Source: Bacillota bacterium
GTDB lineage: Bacteria; Bacillota; Clostridia; Lachnospirales; Lachnospiraceae
Assembly (NCBI GenBank): GCA_023386315.1
Contig: JAEWJZ010000029.1
Coordinates: 1-64,000, forward strand
Reading direction: 5' to 3'
DNA length: 64,000 nucleotides
Positions 45,987 through 54,982 of this stretch are shown one piece after another. Below the pieces are notes generated by a model. The model saw nothing but the letters and a program-made list of their open reading frames with translations. It was not told the origin of the DNA and ran no database searches. A program made the translations under genes and the position numbers. The stretch's first letter is position 1, and every line of letters begins with the position of its first letter.

Positions 45987-47318
45987 TTAAGGCCATAAGG
46001 AAGCTTTTTCCGGCTGCTTTATGGAAAGGGCAAAACGAAGTTTTTCCTCATCGGAAGGAAGCTTTAAAAGATACTGGTATTCCTTATTCAGTCTTTCATA
46101 GATATCAAGGATGGGTCGGCAGCGGACAGCAGTAGTATCAAGGATGCAGTCCAGATGCGTTATGGCGATGCTTACAATATGGGGATCCACAAGCTGATCG
46201 TTTTTCATTCCTTCCAGTATCGTCTTTATCTTTTCAGTCGGATAAGTATCCTTGTAGCTTCTAGTCCCGGTAAGTGCGCTTATAATATCTGCAATGGCCA
46301 CCAGACGCTCCTCATTTGATAAATCCTTTGCAGACAGACCTTTTGGATAGCCGGTACCGTTCAGCTTTTCGTGATGGCGCAGGGCAATTCGTGCAACCGC
46401 CTCGTCAATGCTCCCGCCAAAAATCTCTTCCGTGTAATCTACATGAGTTCTCATGATATTCATTGCCTGGCGGCTTAATTTTCCCGGATACTCAAGTATC
46501 TCCACAGGAACTGCGATTTTTCCAAGATCATGAAGCAGAGCGCCGCAGAGAATCACATTTAAGCGTTCTTCCGGATAGGAAAGAAGCTTTCCAAGCTCGT
46601 AGCTGATGCTTGTTGTGGTAATGGTATGGGTGACTGTGTGGTGGCTTCTGAAATCAATAATAAAAACCAGCATTTTCAGATAATCCGTGATATCTTCCCC
46701 GGAAAGAGGAATTCCGGTCAGAAAATCATTGAACTGGCTGTCCATTTTCCATTCCTCTTCAATGGACTTTTTAAAAGATAGTTTTTCCGCCTGTTCCACG
46801 ATGTGAGGGGCATAAACGGTTCCCTGCTCCTTTTTTATGAAAGAAAGCGCTTCTTCCCAGGAACATTTCTGCAGGGACATTAAGACATCAATCCGGTCTG
46901 CTATATGTATCAGCTGCCCTAAATCCTTCATTACAGGATCGAGACTGCTCTCATTTTCCAGAAAATCCCAGTTAATATGGTGCAGGAGTACTGCATATGC
47001 TAAATCCTTTAGGGGGGAAAAATAACGGATAAAAAGATATCCATAGAAAGAATGATCCCAGACATCTTTTGTTTCAAACTGAAGCATTCGGGAGATTTCT
47101 TCTGTCTTATAAGCTCCTACATCATGAAGCTGTGCCACAAAACAGATGTTTCTCAACTCTTCTTTGGAAAATTCACCACTGTCCTTAAGCATACGGAAAA
47201 CGATGTAAGATACATGGGAGCCATGTTCGGTGAGCCTGGGATCTATATAATTGCAAAAACGGCGTATGATGTTAAGAATACTTTCGTTATTAATAGCTTT
47301 GGTATACTGCACTTGCAT
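45987..47318 (-). CDS. Tandem HD-domain protein with C-terminal HD-GYP phosphodiesterase
   Basis: A 443-residue cytoplasmic protein with two HD domains. The first (about residues 20-160) has HGSHVSY, LHDVGAYKTEE and LLHHINWD but no GYP. The second (about 220-400) is a full HD-GYP domain: HTVTHTITT, HD at 263-264 in ALLHDLGKIA, RTHVDYTEEI, LRHHEKLNGTGYPKGL and DIISALTG. The HD-GYP part should hydrolyse cyclic di-GMP or a related dinucleotide; the first domain may be a second site or sensor. The frame opens at 47342, but ATG at 47318 follows AAAGGAG. Single gene, minus strand. Confidence 0.85.
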   Translation of the reverse strand: MQVQYTKAINNESILNIIRRFCNYIDPRLTEHGSHVSYIVFRMLKDSGEFSKEELRNICFVAQLHDVGAYKTEEISRMLQFETKDVWDHSFYGYLFIRYFSPLKDLAYAVLLHHINWDFLENESSLDPVMKDLGQLIHIADRIDVLMSLQKCSWEEALSFIKKEQGTVYAPHIVEQAEKLSFKKSIEEEWKMDSQFNDFLTGIPLSGEDITDYLKMLVFIIDFRSHHTVTHTITTTSISYELGKLLSYPEERLNVILCGALLHDLGKIAVPVEILEYPGKLSRQAMNIMRTHVDYTEEIFGGSIDEAVARIALRHHEKLNGTGYPKGLSAKDLSNEERLVAIADIISALTGTRSYKDTYPTEKIKTILEGMKNDQLVDPHIVSIAITHLDCILDTTAVRCRPILDIYERLNKEYQYLLKLPSDEEKLRFALSIKQPEKASLWP

Positions 47319-47441
47319 GCATGGAATTCTCCTTTCGTACACAGTTCTGTAACATAGTTTACCATATTAGTCCAGATATGGAAAGATGAGAATGATGGCT
47401 TTTAAGTATAAAATTTTTCAAATGCAGCTCTGGAAAACGAG

Positions 47442-47470
47442 TTGAGAATAATGGAGAGCGGTTGTATAAT
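47442..47470 (+). promoter_or_regulatory. Promoter of the DUF1961 gene
   Basis: TTGAGA (47442-47447), a 17-base spacer and TATAAT (47465-47470), 46 bases ahead of the preferred start. Confidence 0.75.
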
Positions 47471-47516
47471 AAACTGGTTATGTATGATGAGGAAAGGTGC
47501 TTATGGAGGGAATAGC

Positions 47517-48215
47517 ATGAAGAAAGAAACAACGGGTTACATTCAACTGATTGAAGAAAAATTAATATACGACAATCCCCTTTCCAGACCGGAAGATGTG
47601 GAGAACTTTGTGGTGGAAGGAAAGGCATCGATAAGCTTTGAAGAGGGAAGTATGCGTTTAAAAAATGGTCTGGATCAGGAACTGGGGCAAAAGGCCAATT
47701 ACGTTTTGTGGTGTCCTGAGGAATTTCCGGAAAATGTAAGGATTACCTGGGAATTTAAGCCGGTTACCGACCAGGGGCTGTGCATTTTATTTTTTGCTGC
47801 TTCGGGACGGAACGGAGAAGACTTATTTGACACTGCCCTGGCAGATCGTACTGGAGAATATCCCCAGTATCACAGCGGTGATATCAATGCCTTTCATGTC
47901 TCTTATTTCCGCAGGAAGGAACCGGATGAGAGAGCTTTTCATACCTGTAATTTAAGAAAAAGCTACGCGTTCCATCTGGTTGCACAGGGGGCGGATCCTC
48001 TGCCCGGAGCAGCGGATGCCAATGGTTTTTACCGGATATCCATTCGGAAATATCATAACGAGATCCGTTTTTCAGTCAATGATCTTCAGGTATTTGAATT
48101 TGATGACGATGGACAGACATTTGGAGAGGTTTTAAAGGGAGGCAAAATCGGATTCCGCCAGCTGGCGCCTCTTACTGCGGATTACAGGAATTTAAAGGTG
48201 TATGAATTGATCTGA
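47517..48215 (+). CDS. DUF1961 / YesU-like protein
   Basis: A 232-residue protein without a signal peptide, similar to the DUF1961 family, whose B. subtilis member YesU lies in the rhamnogalacturonan operon. It has the look of a concanavalin-like beta-sandwich: WEFKPVTDQGLCILFFAA, RTGEYPQYHSGDINAFHVSYFRR, HLVAQGADPLP and IRKYHNEIRFSVNDLQVFEFDDDG. The histidine- and arginine-rich middle may form a sugar or catalytic site. The frame opens at 47442 but ATG at 47517 follows GGAGGG. It starts the rhamnogalacturonan region and has its own promoter. Confidence 0.75.
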   Translation: MKKETTGYIQLIEEKLIYDNPLSRPEDVENFVVEGKASISFEEGSMRLKNGLDQELGQKANYVLWCPEEFPENVRITWEFKPVTDQGLCILFFAASGRNGEDLFDTALADRTGEYPQYHSGDINAFHVSYFRRKEPDERAFHTCNLRKSYAFHLVAQGADPLPGAADANGFYRISIRKYHNEIRFSVNDLQVFEFDDDGQTFGEVLKGGKIGFRQLAPLTADYRNLKVYELI

Positions 48216-48312
48216 TTTTTAACAATATTAAAAGGCATAAATTGATAACTACCGTTAAAATCCGGAAAAAATTCATTGTCATTGAGAAGCAGATCAGACA
48301 AGAAGTGGATAG

Positions 48313-48351
48313 AAAATGATTGTTTACAATTATCAGGGCCAGGGATATAAT
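48313..48351 (+). promoter_or_regulatory. GH2-gene promoter with shared 17-nt element
   Basis: AAAATGATTGTTTACAA (48313-48329) includes the -35 TTTACA (48323-48328); a 17-base spacer leads to TATAAT (48346-48351). The 17-nt element recurs with one change at 53870-53886. The nearest coding start is 180 bases downstream, beyond a hairpin. Confidence 0.7.
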
Positions 48352-48427
48352 ATGCCATAAACAGGGGATAACCTTATATTAATGGTGTGACTGTATATCG
48401 GATAGAAACAGGAAGATAAAACGGAAC

Positions 48428-48474
48428 AAAAGCTGCGTTAGTATAAGAATACGCAGCTTTTGCTCTCTTTTTTT
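48428..48474 (+). terminator. Terminator hairpin between the promoter and the GH2-like gene
   Basis: A perfect 11-bp stem, AAAAGCTGCGT (48428-48438) with ACGCAGCTTTT (48451-48461), followed by a T run at 48468-48474. It lies after the promoter and before the gene, so it may be an attenuator, or may end transcripts coming from the DUF1961 gene. The rest of the 316-base gap shows nothing else recognisable. Confidence 0.75.
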
Positions 48475-48531
48475 ATGCCTGTATGCATGATAGAAGAAAA
48501 TCACAGATAAAATGAAAGGTAAGGTGAACGT

Positions 48532-51500
48532 ATGTTAATGGATTTGGCGGGGAAATGGGAGGTATGGCTGGAACATACAGAGGAAGAAATACCGGAAAAG
48601 GAACGGCCGAAAAAGAAGCCGGATGGATCGGTTATACTTCCGGGGATTGTGCAGGCCCAGGGATATGGTAACCCGATTACGGTGGATACGCCGTGGGTCA
48701 GCGGGCTTCATGATCCCTTCTGGTATGAAAGGGAAGAATATTCGTACGGACAGGATGGGGGGGTAAGCATTCCGTTCCTTTCGCAGCCTCCACGTCATTA
48801 CACAGGAAGAGCCTGGTATGAGAGAGAATTTACTGTTACAGAGGATACAGGGGATGAATTCTATCTCTTTGTTGAATTAACCAGATGGCGCTCTTTTGCA
48901 TGGGTTGACAAAACGCCCCGGGGCGGGGACTGCTCGTTGTGTACTGCGCATCAGATCAGTCTGGGAAAGCTGAGTGCAGGAACCCATACATTGACGGTCT
49001 GTATCGATAACCGGTTCCAGTATCCTTACCGTCCCGATGGACATGAGGTTTCGGATGCCCTGGGAGCAACTTGGAATGGTATGGCTGGAGAAATCGCTGT
49101 CATTTCCGCCGGTGAAGCAAAGCGGCGTCTGGAAGAAAAAAAACGATATGCAAAGGAACTACCCAGATTTCTGGAGGTGAGAGAAGGTTTGTTCTATGTG
49201 GATGGCCGGCCGGAATATTTTCGCGGCACCCATTTTGGGGGTGATTATCCTTTGACCGGATATCCGGAGACGAACCCGGACTGGTGGGAGAAACGCATGG
49301 AAACCATAAAGGAATGGGGATTTAATTTTCTAAGGTGCCACTCGTACTGTCCTCCTGAGGCGGCATTTGCCGCAGCCGACCGTGCAGGAGTTTATATTCA
49401 GGCAGAATGTGGGATGTGGAATGTATTTGAGGAAGGAATCCCAATGCTTTCCGTGTTAAAAGATGAGACCAGGAGAATCTTAAGCCAGTTTGGCCATCAC
49501 CCGTCCTTTGTGCTCTTATCTGCTTCCAATGAGCCATCTGGAAAATGGTACGGTCCGCTGAAACGCTGGGTGAAAGAGACCCGGGAATACGACCGCAGTC
49601 TGGGGTATGAAGGAAGACGGCTTTATACGGCCCAGTCAGGCTGGTTTTACGATACACCTCCCGAAGAGATAACAGGAACCGATTATATTTATTTTCACCG
49701 CTCGGCTTATGGACCGATTCTGGGAGGAAACATTCGTGGGTTTGAAGGCTGGCGGGGGAAGGATTACCGGGCTTCCTTAAAGGGGGCGAGGCTTCCTGTC
49801 ATTTGCCATGAGATGGGGCAATGGTGTTCTTATCCGGATTTTTCAGTCATGGAGAAATTTACCGGATATTTAAAACCGGGTAATTATAGCATATTCCGGG
49901 AAAGTGCCAGAGCACACGGAGTGCTTCAAAAGTGCCGCGAATTTGCCTGGTGTTCCGGAAAAAATCAGGTGTTGATGTATAAGGAAGACATGGAAGCTAA
50001 TTTTCGGACTCCTCATCTTTATGGATTTGAAATGCTGGACTTACATGATTATCTGGGACAGGGAACTGCCCTTGTAGGGGTGCTGGATCCTTTCTGGGAA
50101 AGTAAGGGCTACATAAAACCGGAAGAATTCCGGGAATTTTGTGGAGAAACCGTACTTCTGGCCAGGATGCCATCCTATGTTTATCAGACAGAAGACCAGG
50201 TTCTTATTCCGGTTGAAGTATGTCATTTTGGGAAAGAGCCCATAAAAAGCTGCGATGTCAAATGGAGCATTGAGACAGAAGAAAATGGCTTAAAAACTGT
50301 GATTTTTAAGGGAGTGTGGAAGGATTGTTGTATCCCCGCAGCAAAGAATACGCAGATCGGGGAAATCCAACCTGATTTTACGGTAATAAAAGAAAATATA
50401 AAGCTCACTCTGACTGTGGAGATGGAAAAGGTGAGAAATCACTGGGATTTTTTTGTGTATAAGAAAAGCAGTGATTGTTTTGATATGGAAAATACCAGTG
50501 AGGTTGTGTACACCAGAGAGTGGCAGGAGGCGAAAAGAGAACTGGAGCGGGGAAAACGGGTGGTTTATTCCCCCTATCTATCTGAGCTCGATTTCGACTG
50601 CCCACCTCTTTCCATGAGACCAGTATTCTGGAACAGCCAGATGGGACCGGGATGGACAAGAAGCCTTGGACTGGTGATACAGAGTGATCATCCCCTGTTT
50701 CGGAATTTTCCAACAGAGGAATACGGAGGCTGGCAGTGGGAGGAGATTTTAGATCAGGCAAGAGGCTTTCTTCTTGATGAAATGCCAAAAGGACTGACTC
50801 CCATCGTTTCAGTGGTTGATGATTGGAACAGGAATCTGCCGCTGGGACTGATTTTCGAAGGAAGAGTAAGCGCAGGCAGGCTTCTTTTTATCTCAGCATG
50901 TCTGGAAGGGGAGTTTTGGAAACGGCCGGCAGCCTGGAGTTTAAAGAAGGCTCTTCTTACCTATGCATCTTCAGAATTATTCTGCCCGGAAACAGAGCTT
51001 AGGCCGGAACGGATTGAGAACCACCTTTTCCCAAATAACAGAATGAGGCTGTTGAATGCCAGTTACAGGGCAGAGCCAGACGCAGCTGTAATAAATTTCA
51101 CAGCTCTTGAAGATGAAAACCCAAACCATTCAGTGTGGATAGAAAAAGACAGTTATCCGATTTCTGTGGAAATTTCTTTCCGTGAGAGGATTTTGGTCTC
51201 AGGACTGATTGTTGTACCGGATCAAAAAGACCGAATGCATCAGGGCTGTGTAAAAGACTACGTGGTTCATGTGCGGCAGGGAGAGATCTGGAAGGAAGCA
51301 GCCAAAGGATATTTTGCATCCTCCTTTTTGTCTCAGAAAGCCTGGTTTGATAAAGAATATGATACAGAAGCAATAAAATTTACAGCGCTTTCCGGTTACG
51401 CTATGGGGGAACGGCCGGTATGGGAAGAGCGGTCTGATGGCTGGCATTGTATAAAAAAACAGGGCATACCTGCCATACAGACAGCCGGATTACATATAAT

Positions 51501-51582
51501 CTGCGATAAAAAGGTACAGGGAAGTGATACGCTTTTCTGGAAACAGTTTCGAAAGAGCAAGACGAAAGAAATTGACAATTAA
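48532..51582 (+). CDS. GH2-like glycoside hydrolase of the rhamnogalacturonan locus
   Basis: A 1016-residue enzyme with no signal peptide. The N-terminus (about 1-215) is a GH2-type sugar-binding and jelly-roll region (LPGIVQAQGYG, RAWYEREFTV). A TIM-barrel follows with likely acid/base Glu334 (SASNEPSG) and candidate nucleophile Glu427 (ICHEMGQW), 93 residues apart. The middle to C-terminal part has Ig-like strands, and residues about 880-1000 look like a discoidin-type carbohydrate-binding domain. It probably trims a sugar such as galactose, glucuronate or arabinose from imported rhamnogalacturonan fragments; the exact specificity is unknown. A start at 48538 is equally possible. The AraC-type regulator follows within a few bases. 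Confidence 0.75.
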   Translation: MLMDLAGKWEVWLEHTEEEIPEKERPKKKPDGSVILPGIVQAQGYGNPITVDTPWVSGLHDPFWYEREEYSYGQDGGVSIPFLSQPPRHYTGRAWYEREFTVTEDTGDEFYLFVELTRWRSFAWVDKTPRGGDCSLCTAHQISLGKLSAGTHTLTVCIDNRFQYPYRPDGHEVSDALGATWNGMAGEIAVISAGEAKRRLEEKKRYAKELPRFLEVREGLFYVDGRPEYFRGTHFGGDYPLTGYPETNPDWWEKRMETIKEWGFNFLRCHSYCPPEAAFAAADRAGVYIQAECGMWNVFEEGIPMLSVLKDETRRILSQFGHHPSFVLLSASNEPSGKWYGPLKRWVKETREYDRSLGYEGRRLYTAQSGWFYDTPPEEITGTDYIYFHRSAYGPILGGNIRGFEGWRGKDYRASLKGARLPVICHEMGQWCSYPDFSVMEKFTGYLKPGNYSIFRESARAHGVLQKCREFAWCSGKNQVLMYKEDMEANFRTPHLYGFEMLDLHDYLGQGTALVGVLDPFWESKGYIKPEEFREFCGETVLLARMPSYVYQTEDQVLIPVEVCHFGKEPIKSCDVKWSIETEENGLKTVIFKGVWKDCCIPAAKNTQIGEIQPDFTVIKENIKLTLTVEMEKVRNHWDFFVYKKSSDCFDMENTSEVVYTREWQEAKRELERGKRVVYSPYLSELDFDCPPLSMRPVFWNSQMGPGWTRSLGLVIQSDHPLFRNFPTEEYGGWQWEEILDQARGFLLDEMPKGLTPIVSVVDDWNRNLPLGLIFEGRVSAGRLLFISACLEGEFWKRPAAWSLKKALLTYASSELFCPETELRPERIENHLFPNNRMRLLNASYRAEPDAAVINFTALEDENPNHSVWIEKDSYPISVEISFRERILVSGLIVVPDQKDRMHQGCVKDYVVHVRQGEIWKEAAKGYFASSFLSQKAWFDKEYDTEAIKFTALSGYAMGERPVWEERSDGWHCIKKQGIPAIQTAGLHIICDKKVQGSDTLFWKQFRKSKTKEIDN

Positions 51583-51594
51583 GGAATGGGGAAT

Positions 51595-53778
51595 ATGCGG
51601 ATTAAAAAAATTATTAGCTCATTAACCTATGAAAAGCAGATATTTGTGAAACTGCTGGGGCTGGTGACGATACCGCTCATTGTTATGGGGATTATATCGT
51701 GCAATATCTATATTAAGGGAGAGACTTCAAAAAAACAGATGGCTTTAAACTCTTATAGTGATGAGGTTTCGCGGGAATACGAAAATATTTTGTCCACTTT
51801 AAAAGAATACTATATTGAAGCAGTCAGCAAAGATGACATTCACTGGCTGGAACGTCAGGAAGAGCCTCCGTTTTCTAAGTACAGCAATTTAAAACAGGCC
51901 CAGAGGATTTTAGAAGGCAATTACTTTATGAGAAGATATATTGCTGACTATGAGTTTATCAATGTAAAGTATGGCTGGGTGTTTAATAAATATGGAATGT
52001 TTTCATTTGATAAAATGAAGAACCTGGAAGAGACAGAACATTTTTTAAAAGATCAGGAAAATATGCTGTTGTCGGTGTACTGGCTGAACCGGTCCGGGGC
52101 TCTTAGTCCCATGAACGGAAGTATGCGGATGACGAATACCGTGGATTCCTCCGGTCTTCGCCTTGTTATTAAAAAAGAACAGGGAATTGGCGGATTATCC
52201 TGGCTTCTTACCATCAAGATTGATAAAAACCAACTGAATGAAATGGCTGAGTCCTATAAAATGATGGGGTATGATGTTTCAATGATCGGAAGCGGGGAAG
52301 TGCTTCTGGAAACCAATCCCACAATGACGAATGTGTATCGAAACAGCGGGAGAGAAGGTTCCGGAGTCTATAAGAGTGAAAACGGCGATAAATATCATAT
52401 AAATGTTCGGACCGATGAGATAAGCGGACTAAACTATCTGGTGGGGTATAATACAGCCAACGTAAAAAAGGATGCCTTCGTATTTATTTTTGCCTCTTTT
52501 GCTGTTTTGGCGGGCTTTGCTCTTATCCTGTTTTCCATTCAGCTGACTGCGGCTGCATTTGCCAAGCCTCTTAAAAGGCTGGAAAAATATGTGGATGACC
52601 AGGATCGTCAGATTAAAAAGCTGCTGGTCTCCAATTTAATTGAGGGGGAACTGAATGAGAAAAATATAGAGGAAGCATTAAAAAAATCGGAAATCATGCC
52701 CTTATTTGCATACCGGATGATTGCCATGATCTGTAAAAGTGTTCCGTATGAGGAGGAAAAAGGAAAGGATAAATATACGGAAATTCTTTCTGGGCTGCCT
52801 AAGGCATTGGAAAACGATATTTTTATCGCTCCTGTCTATTACCGGGATAAACTGATATTCATAACAGGAGCACAAAACGATATGGATGTGGATGCGAAAA
52901 CAGCTGTGCTTTATAAGGGGCTGAAAGATTATATTGCAGAATTTCATGGTCTTGTCATTGCATCGGGCATCAGCCAGCTATTTCACAGACTCCACCATGT
53001 AAGGCGTGCATACAGTGAATGTGCAGAGGCGCTGTATAATAAATCAAATAAAGCGGACATGAATAATTCCACTTTGGTCCTGTTTGATGATTATTTAATG
53101 AAGAGCCAGGTGGGAAATGTTTACGATATGATCATGGAAAATGAACTGATCCAGTCGATTACAAGCGGAAAGGAAGAAGAGGCAGAATGCCTGCTGAATG
53201 TAATCATTGACCGGATGGAAATTAAAAATGTGGTTGGGATCGAACGTAATTTTTATTTGACAAGGTTACTCACTGCTATGCTGAATATACCGTCATCTGC
53301 CAATATTTCGTTATCGGATGTATTTGACAGTGAACAGTATAATATACTCAATTCCATCACTCAGATCTATGATAAGAAAAAAGTTATTTCAGCAGTGAAT
53401 GATCAGATTATAAAGCCAATTATCTCCAGGCTGAACAAAAAGGAGCAGGAGGGAGAGGAGTCTTTCATTGTCCGGCATGCAGTTGATCTGATTAAAGACA
53501 GCAAAGGAAATATGAGCCTCAATGATTGTGCAGAAAAGCTGTCCTATCATCCCAATTATTTAAGCAAGGTCATTAAGCGGGAGTTAGGAATTACGTTTAC
53601 CGATATGGCAACGGAAGAGAAACTGAAGCAGGCAAAATATATGCTTTTGACAACAGAATACTCCGTGGCTGAGATTTCTGAAAAACTGACCTATAATAAT
53701 GTACAAAACTTTATCCGCTTTTTTAAAAATAATGTGGGATTTACCCCCGCAGCATTTCGCAGGGAACACCGTAAGTGA
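51595..53778 (+). CDS. Membrane-bound AraC-family regulator, YesS-like
   Basis: A 727-residue protein with an N-terminal helix (about 17-38), an extracytoplasmic sensor domain, a second helix (about 297-318) and a C-terminal AraC-type DNA-binding domain (about 630-727; NDCAEKLSYHPNYLSKVIKRELGITFTDM, then VAEISEKLTYNNVQNFIRFFKNNVGFTPAAFRRE). This layout matches the B. subtilis YesS/YtdP type found in pectin loci, which are thought to sense oligosaccharide or transporter state across the membrane. ATG at 51595 is preferred over 51586 because AAGGA at 51581-51585 then has good spacing. It is the likely reader of the shared promoter element. Confidence 0.85.
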   Translation: MRIKKIISSLTYEKQIFVKLLGLVTIPLIVMGIISCNIYIKGETSKKQMALNSYSDEVSREYENILSTLKEYYIEAVSKDDIHWLERQEEPPFSKYSNLKQAQRILEGNYFMRRYIADYEFINVKYGWVFNKYGMFSFDKMKNLEETEHFLKDQENMLLSVYWLNRSGALSPMNGSMRMTNTVDSSGLRLVIKKEQGIGGLSWLLTIKIDKNQLNEMAESYKMMGYDVSMIGSGEVLLETNPTMTNVYRNSGREGSGVYKSENGDKYHINVRTDEISGLNYLVGYNTANVKKDAFVFIFASFAVLAGFALILFSIQLTAAAFAKPLKRLEKYVDDQDRQIKKLLVSNLIEGELNEKNIEEALKKSEIMPLFAYRMIAMICKSVPYEEEKGKDKYTEILSGLPKALENDIFIAPVYYRDKLIFITGAQNDMDVDAKTAVLYKGLKDYIAEFHGLVIASGISQLFHRLHHVRRAYSECAEALYNKSNKADMNNSTLVLFDDYLMKSQVGNVYDMIMENELIQSITSGKEEEAECLLNVIIDRMEIKNVVGIERNFYLTRLLTAMLNIPSSANISLSDVFDSEQYNILNSITQIYDKKKVISAVNDQIIKPIISRLNKKEQEGEESFIVRHAVDLIKDSKGNMSLNDCAEKLSYHPNYLSKVIKRELGITFTDMATEEKLKQAKYMLLTTEYSVAEISEKLTYNNVQNFIRFFKNNVGFTPAAFRREHRK

Positions 53779-53806
53779 TGGAAGAAATTGATAATATTAC
53801 TTTCTC

Positions 53807-53851
53807 AGCCTCATAAAACCGTTACATTATGCGGGATATGGGGCTTTTTTT
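53807..53851 (+). terminator. Terminator after the AraC-type regulator
   Basis: AGCCTCATA (53807-53815) pairs with TATGGGGCT (53837-53845; one G-T pair) and runs into TTTTTTT. Confidence 0.8.
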
Positions 53852-53869
53852 CTGTTTTAAACCGGTTAT

Positions 53870-53907
53870 AAAATGATTATTTACAAATGCCGGTTACCGG
53901 ATATAAA
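53870..53907 (+). promoter_or_regulatory. ABC-operon promoter with shared 17-nt element
   Basis: AAAATGATTATTTACAA (53870-53886) contains TTTACA (53880-53885); a 16-base spacer leads to TATAAA (53902-53907). It matches the element at 48313 at 16 of 17 positions, and both are placed the same way relative to the -35. Confidence 0.7.
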
Positions 53908-54003
53908 ATGTGCTCACACAGCGGTGCCGCAAACTACAAAAACCAGACATAATCACCAAAATCAGGTAGATTTATGAAAAGGGGAAATTGAAAAGGAGAG
54001 CAT

Positions 54004-54966
54004 ATGGAAAAGATGCAAAGCAATGCAAGGCCCAGAGCGGGTACATGGAGGCATGAACTTTCCGTACATAAGTGGCTGTATATCATGATTGTACCAGGAG
54101 TGATTTATATGCTGGTATTCCGGTATCTTCCCATGGGCGGACTAATTATGGCATTTCAGGATTTCAGCCCTTATAATGGCGATTCCATGCTTGGTGCGTT
54201 TATTAAGAGTCCGTTTGTAGGATTGGATATATTTAAAAAGTTTTTTACAGGCCCGGATTTTTTGAGGGTTCTTATAAATACGCTGTCTATTTCTTTTGCC
54301 AGTTTAATCTTTTACTTTCCTGCTCCGATTATACTGGCACTATTCTTAAACGAGATAAAGAATGTAGCTTTTAAGCGTGTAACACAGACAATGGTGTATA
54401 TTCCCCATTTTATTTCCATGGTAATTGTGGCAGCATTGACTGCTCAGCTTTTTAGTACGACAGATGGTCTGGTTTACCATGTGCTGGTCCAGATGTTCGG
54501 AAGAGCCAATGCGCCGGATATCATGTCAAATCCCGGGCTGTTTGTCCATATGATTGTGGGGCAGAGCATGTGGAAGGAAACCGGATATGGCACCATTATT
54601 TTTCTTGCAGCACTTTCCGGTGTTGATGTCCAGCTTTATGAAGCAGCAGAGGTTGATGGTGCCAACCGATGGCACAAAATGTGGCATATTACATTGCCTG
54701 CGATCCGGTCTACGATTGTTATTATGCTGATCTTAAAAATCGGTACAATTTTAAATACCAGCTATGAACAGATCTTTCTGATGCAAAATTCCATGAACCG
54801 GTCCGTTTCCGATGTTTTTGATACCTATATCTATACGAAAGGGGTTGTAAACGGGAATTATTCTATGGCAACGGCAGCAGGTATGTTTAAATCCATCGTC
54901 AGTATGATTATGGTTTTAGGAGCAAATAAGCTGGCGAAAGCGTTTGGAGAGTCCGGATTCTATTAA
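54004..54966 (+). CDS. Oligosaccharide ABC transporter permease, LplB/YesP-like
   Basis: A 320-residue membrane component with six helices. The N-terminal WLYIMIVPGVIYMLVFRYLPMGGLIMAFQDFSPYNG is characteristic of the LplB/YtcP-associated group that imports complex oligosaccharides, and the EAA loop is LYEAAEVDGANRWHKMWHITLPAI. AAAGGAGAGC precedes the start. It forms a transporter with the next two genes; in this locus the substrate should be rhamnogalacturonan oligosaccharides. Confidence 0.92.
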   Translation: MEKMQSNARPRAGTWRHELSVHKWLYIMIVPGVIYMLVFRYLPMGGLIMAFQDFSPYNGDSMLGAFIKSPFVGLDIFKKFFTGPDFLRVLINTLSISFASLIFYFPAPIILALFLNEIKNVAFKRVTQTMVYIPHFISMVIVAALTAQLFSTTDGLVYHVLVQMFGRANAPDIMSNPGLFVHMIVGQSMWKETGYGTIIFLAALSGVDVQLYEAAEVDGANRWHKMWHITLPAIRSTIVIMLILKIGTILNTSYEQIFLMQNSMNRSVSDVFDTYIYTKGVVNGNYSMATAAGMFKSIVSMIMVLGANKLAKAFGESGFY

Positions 54967-54982
54967 AAAGGAGAATGAAACA

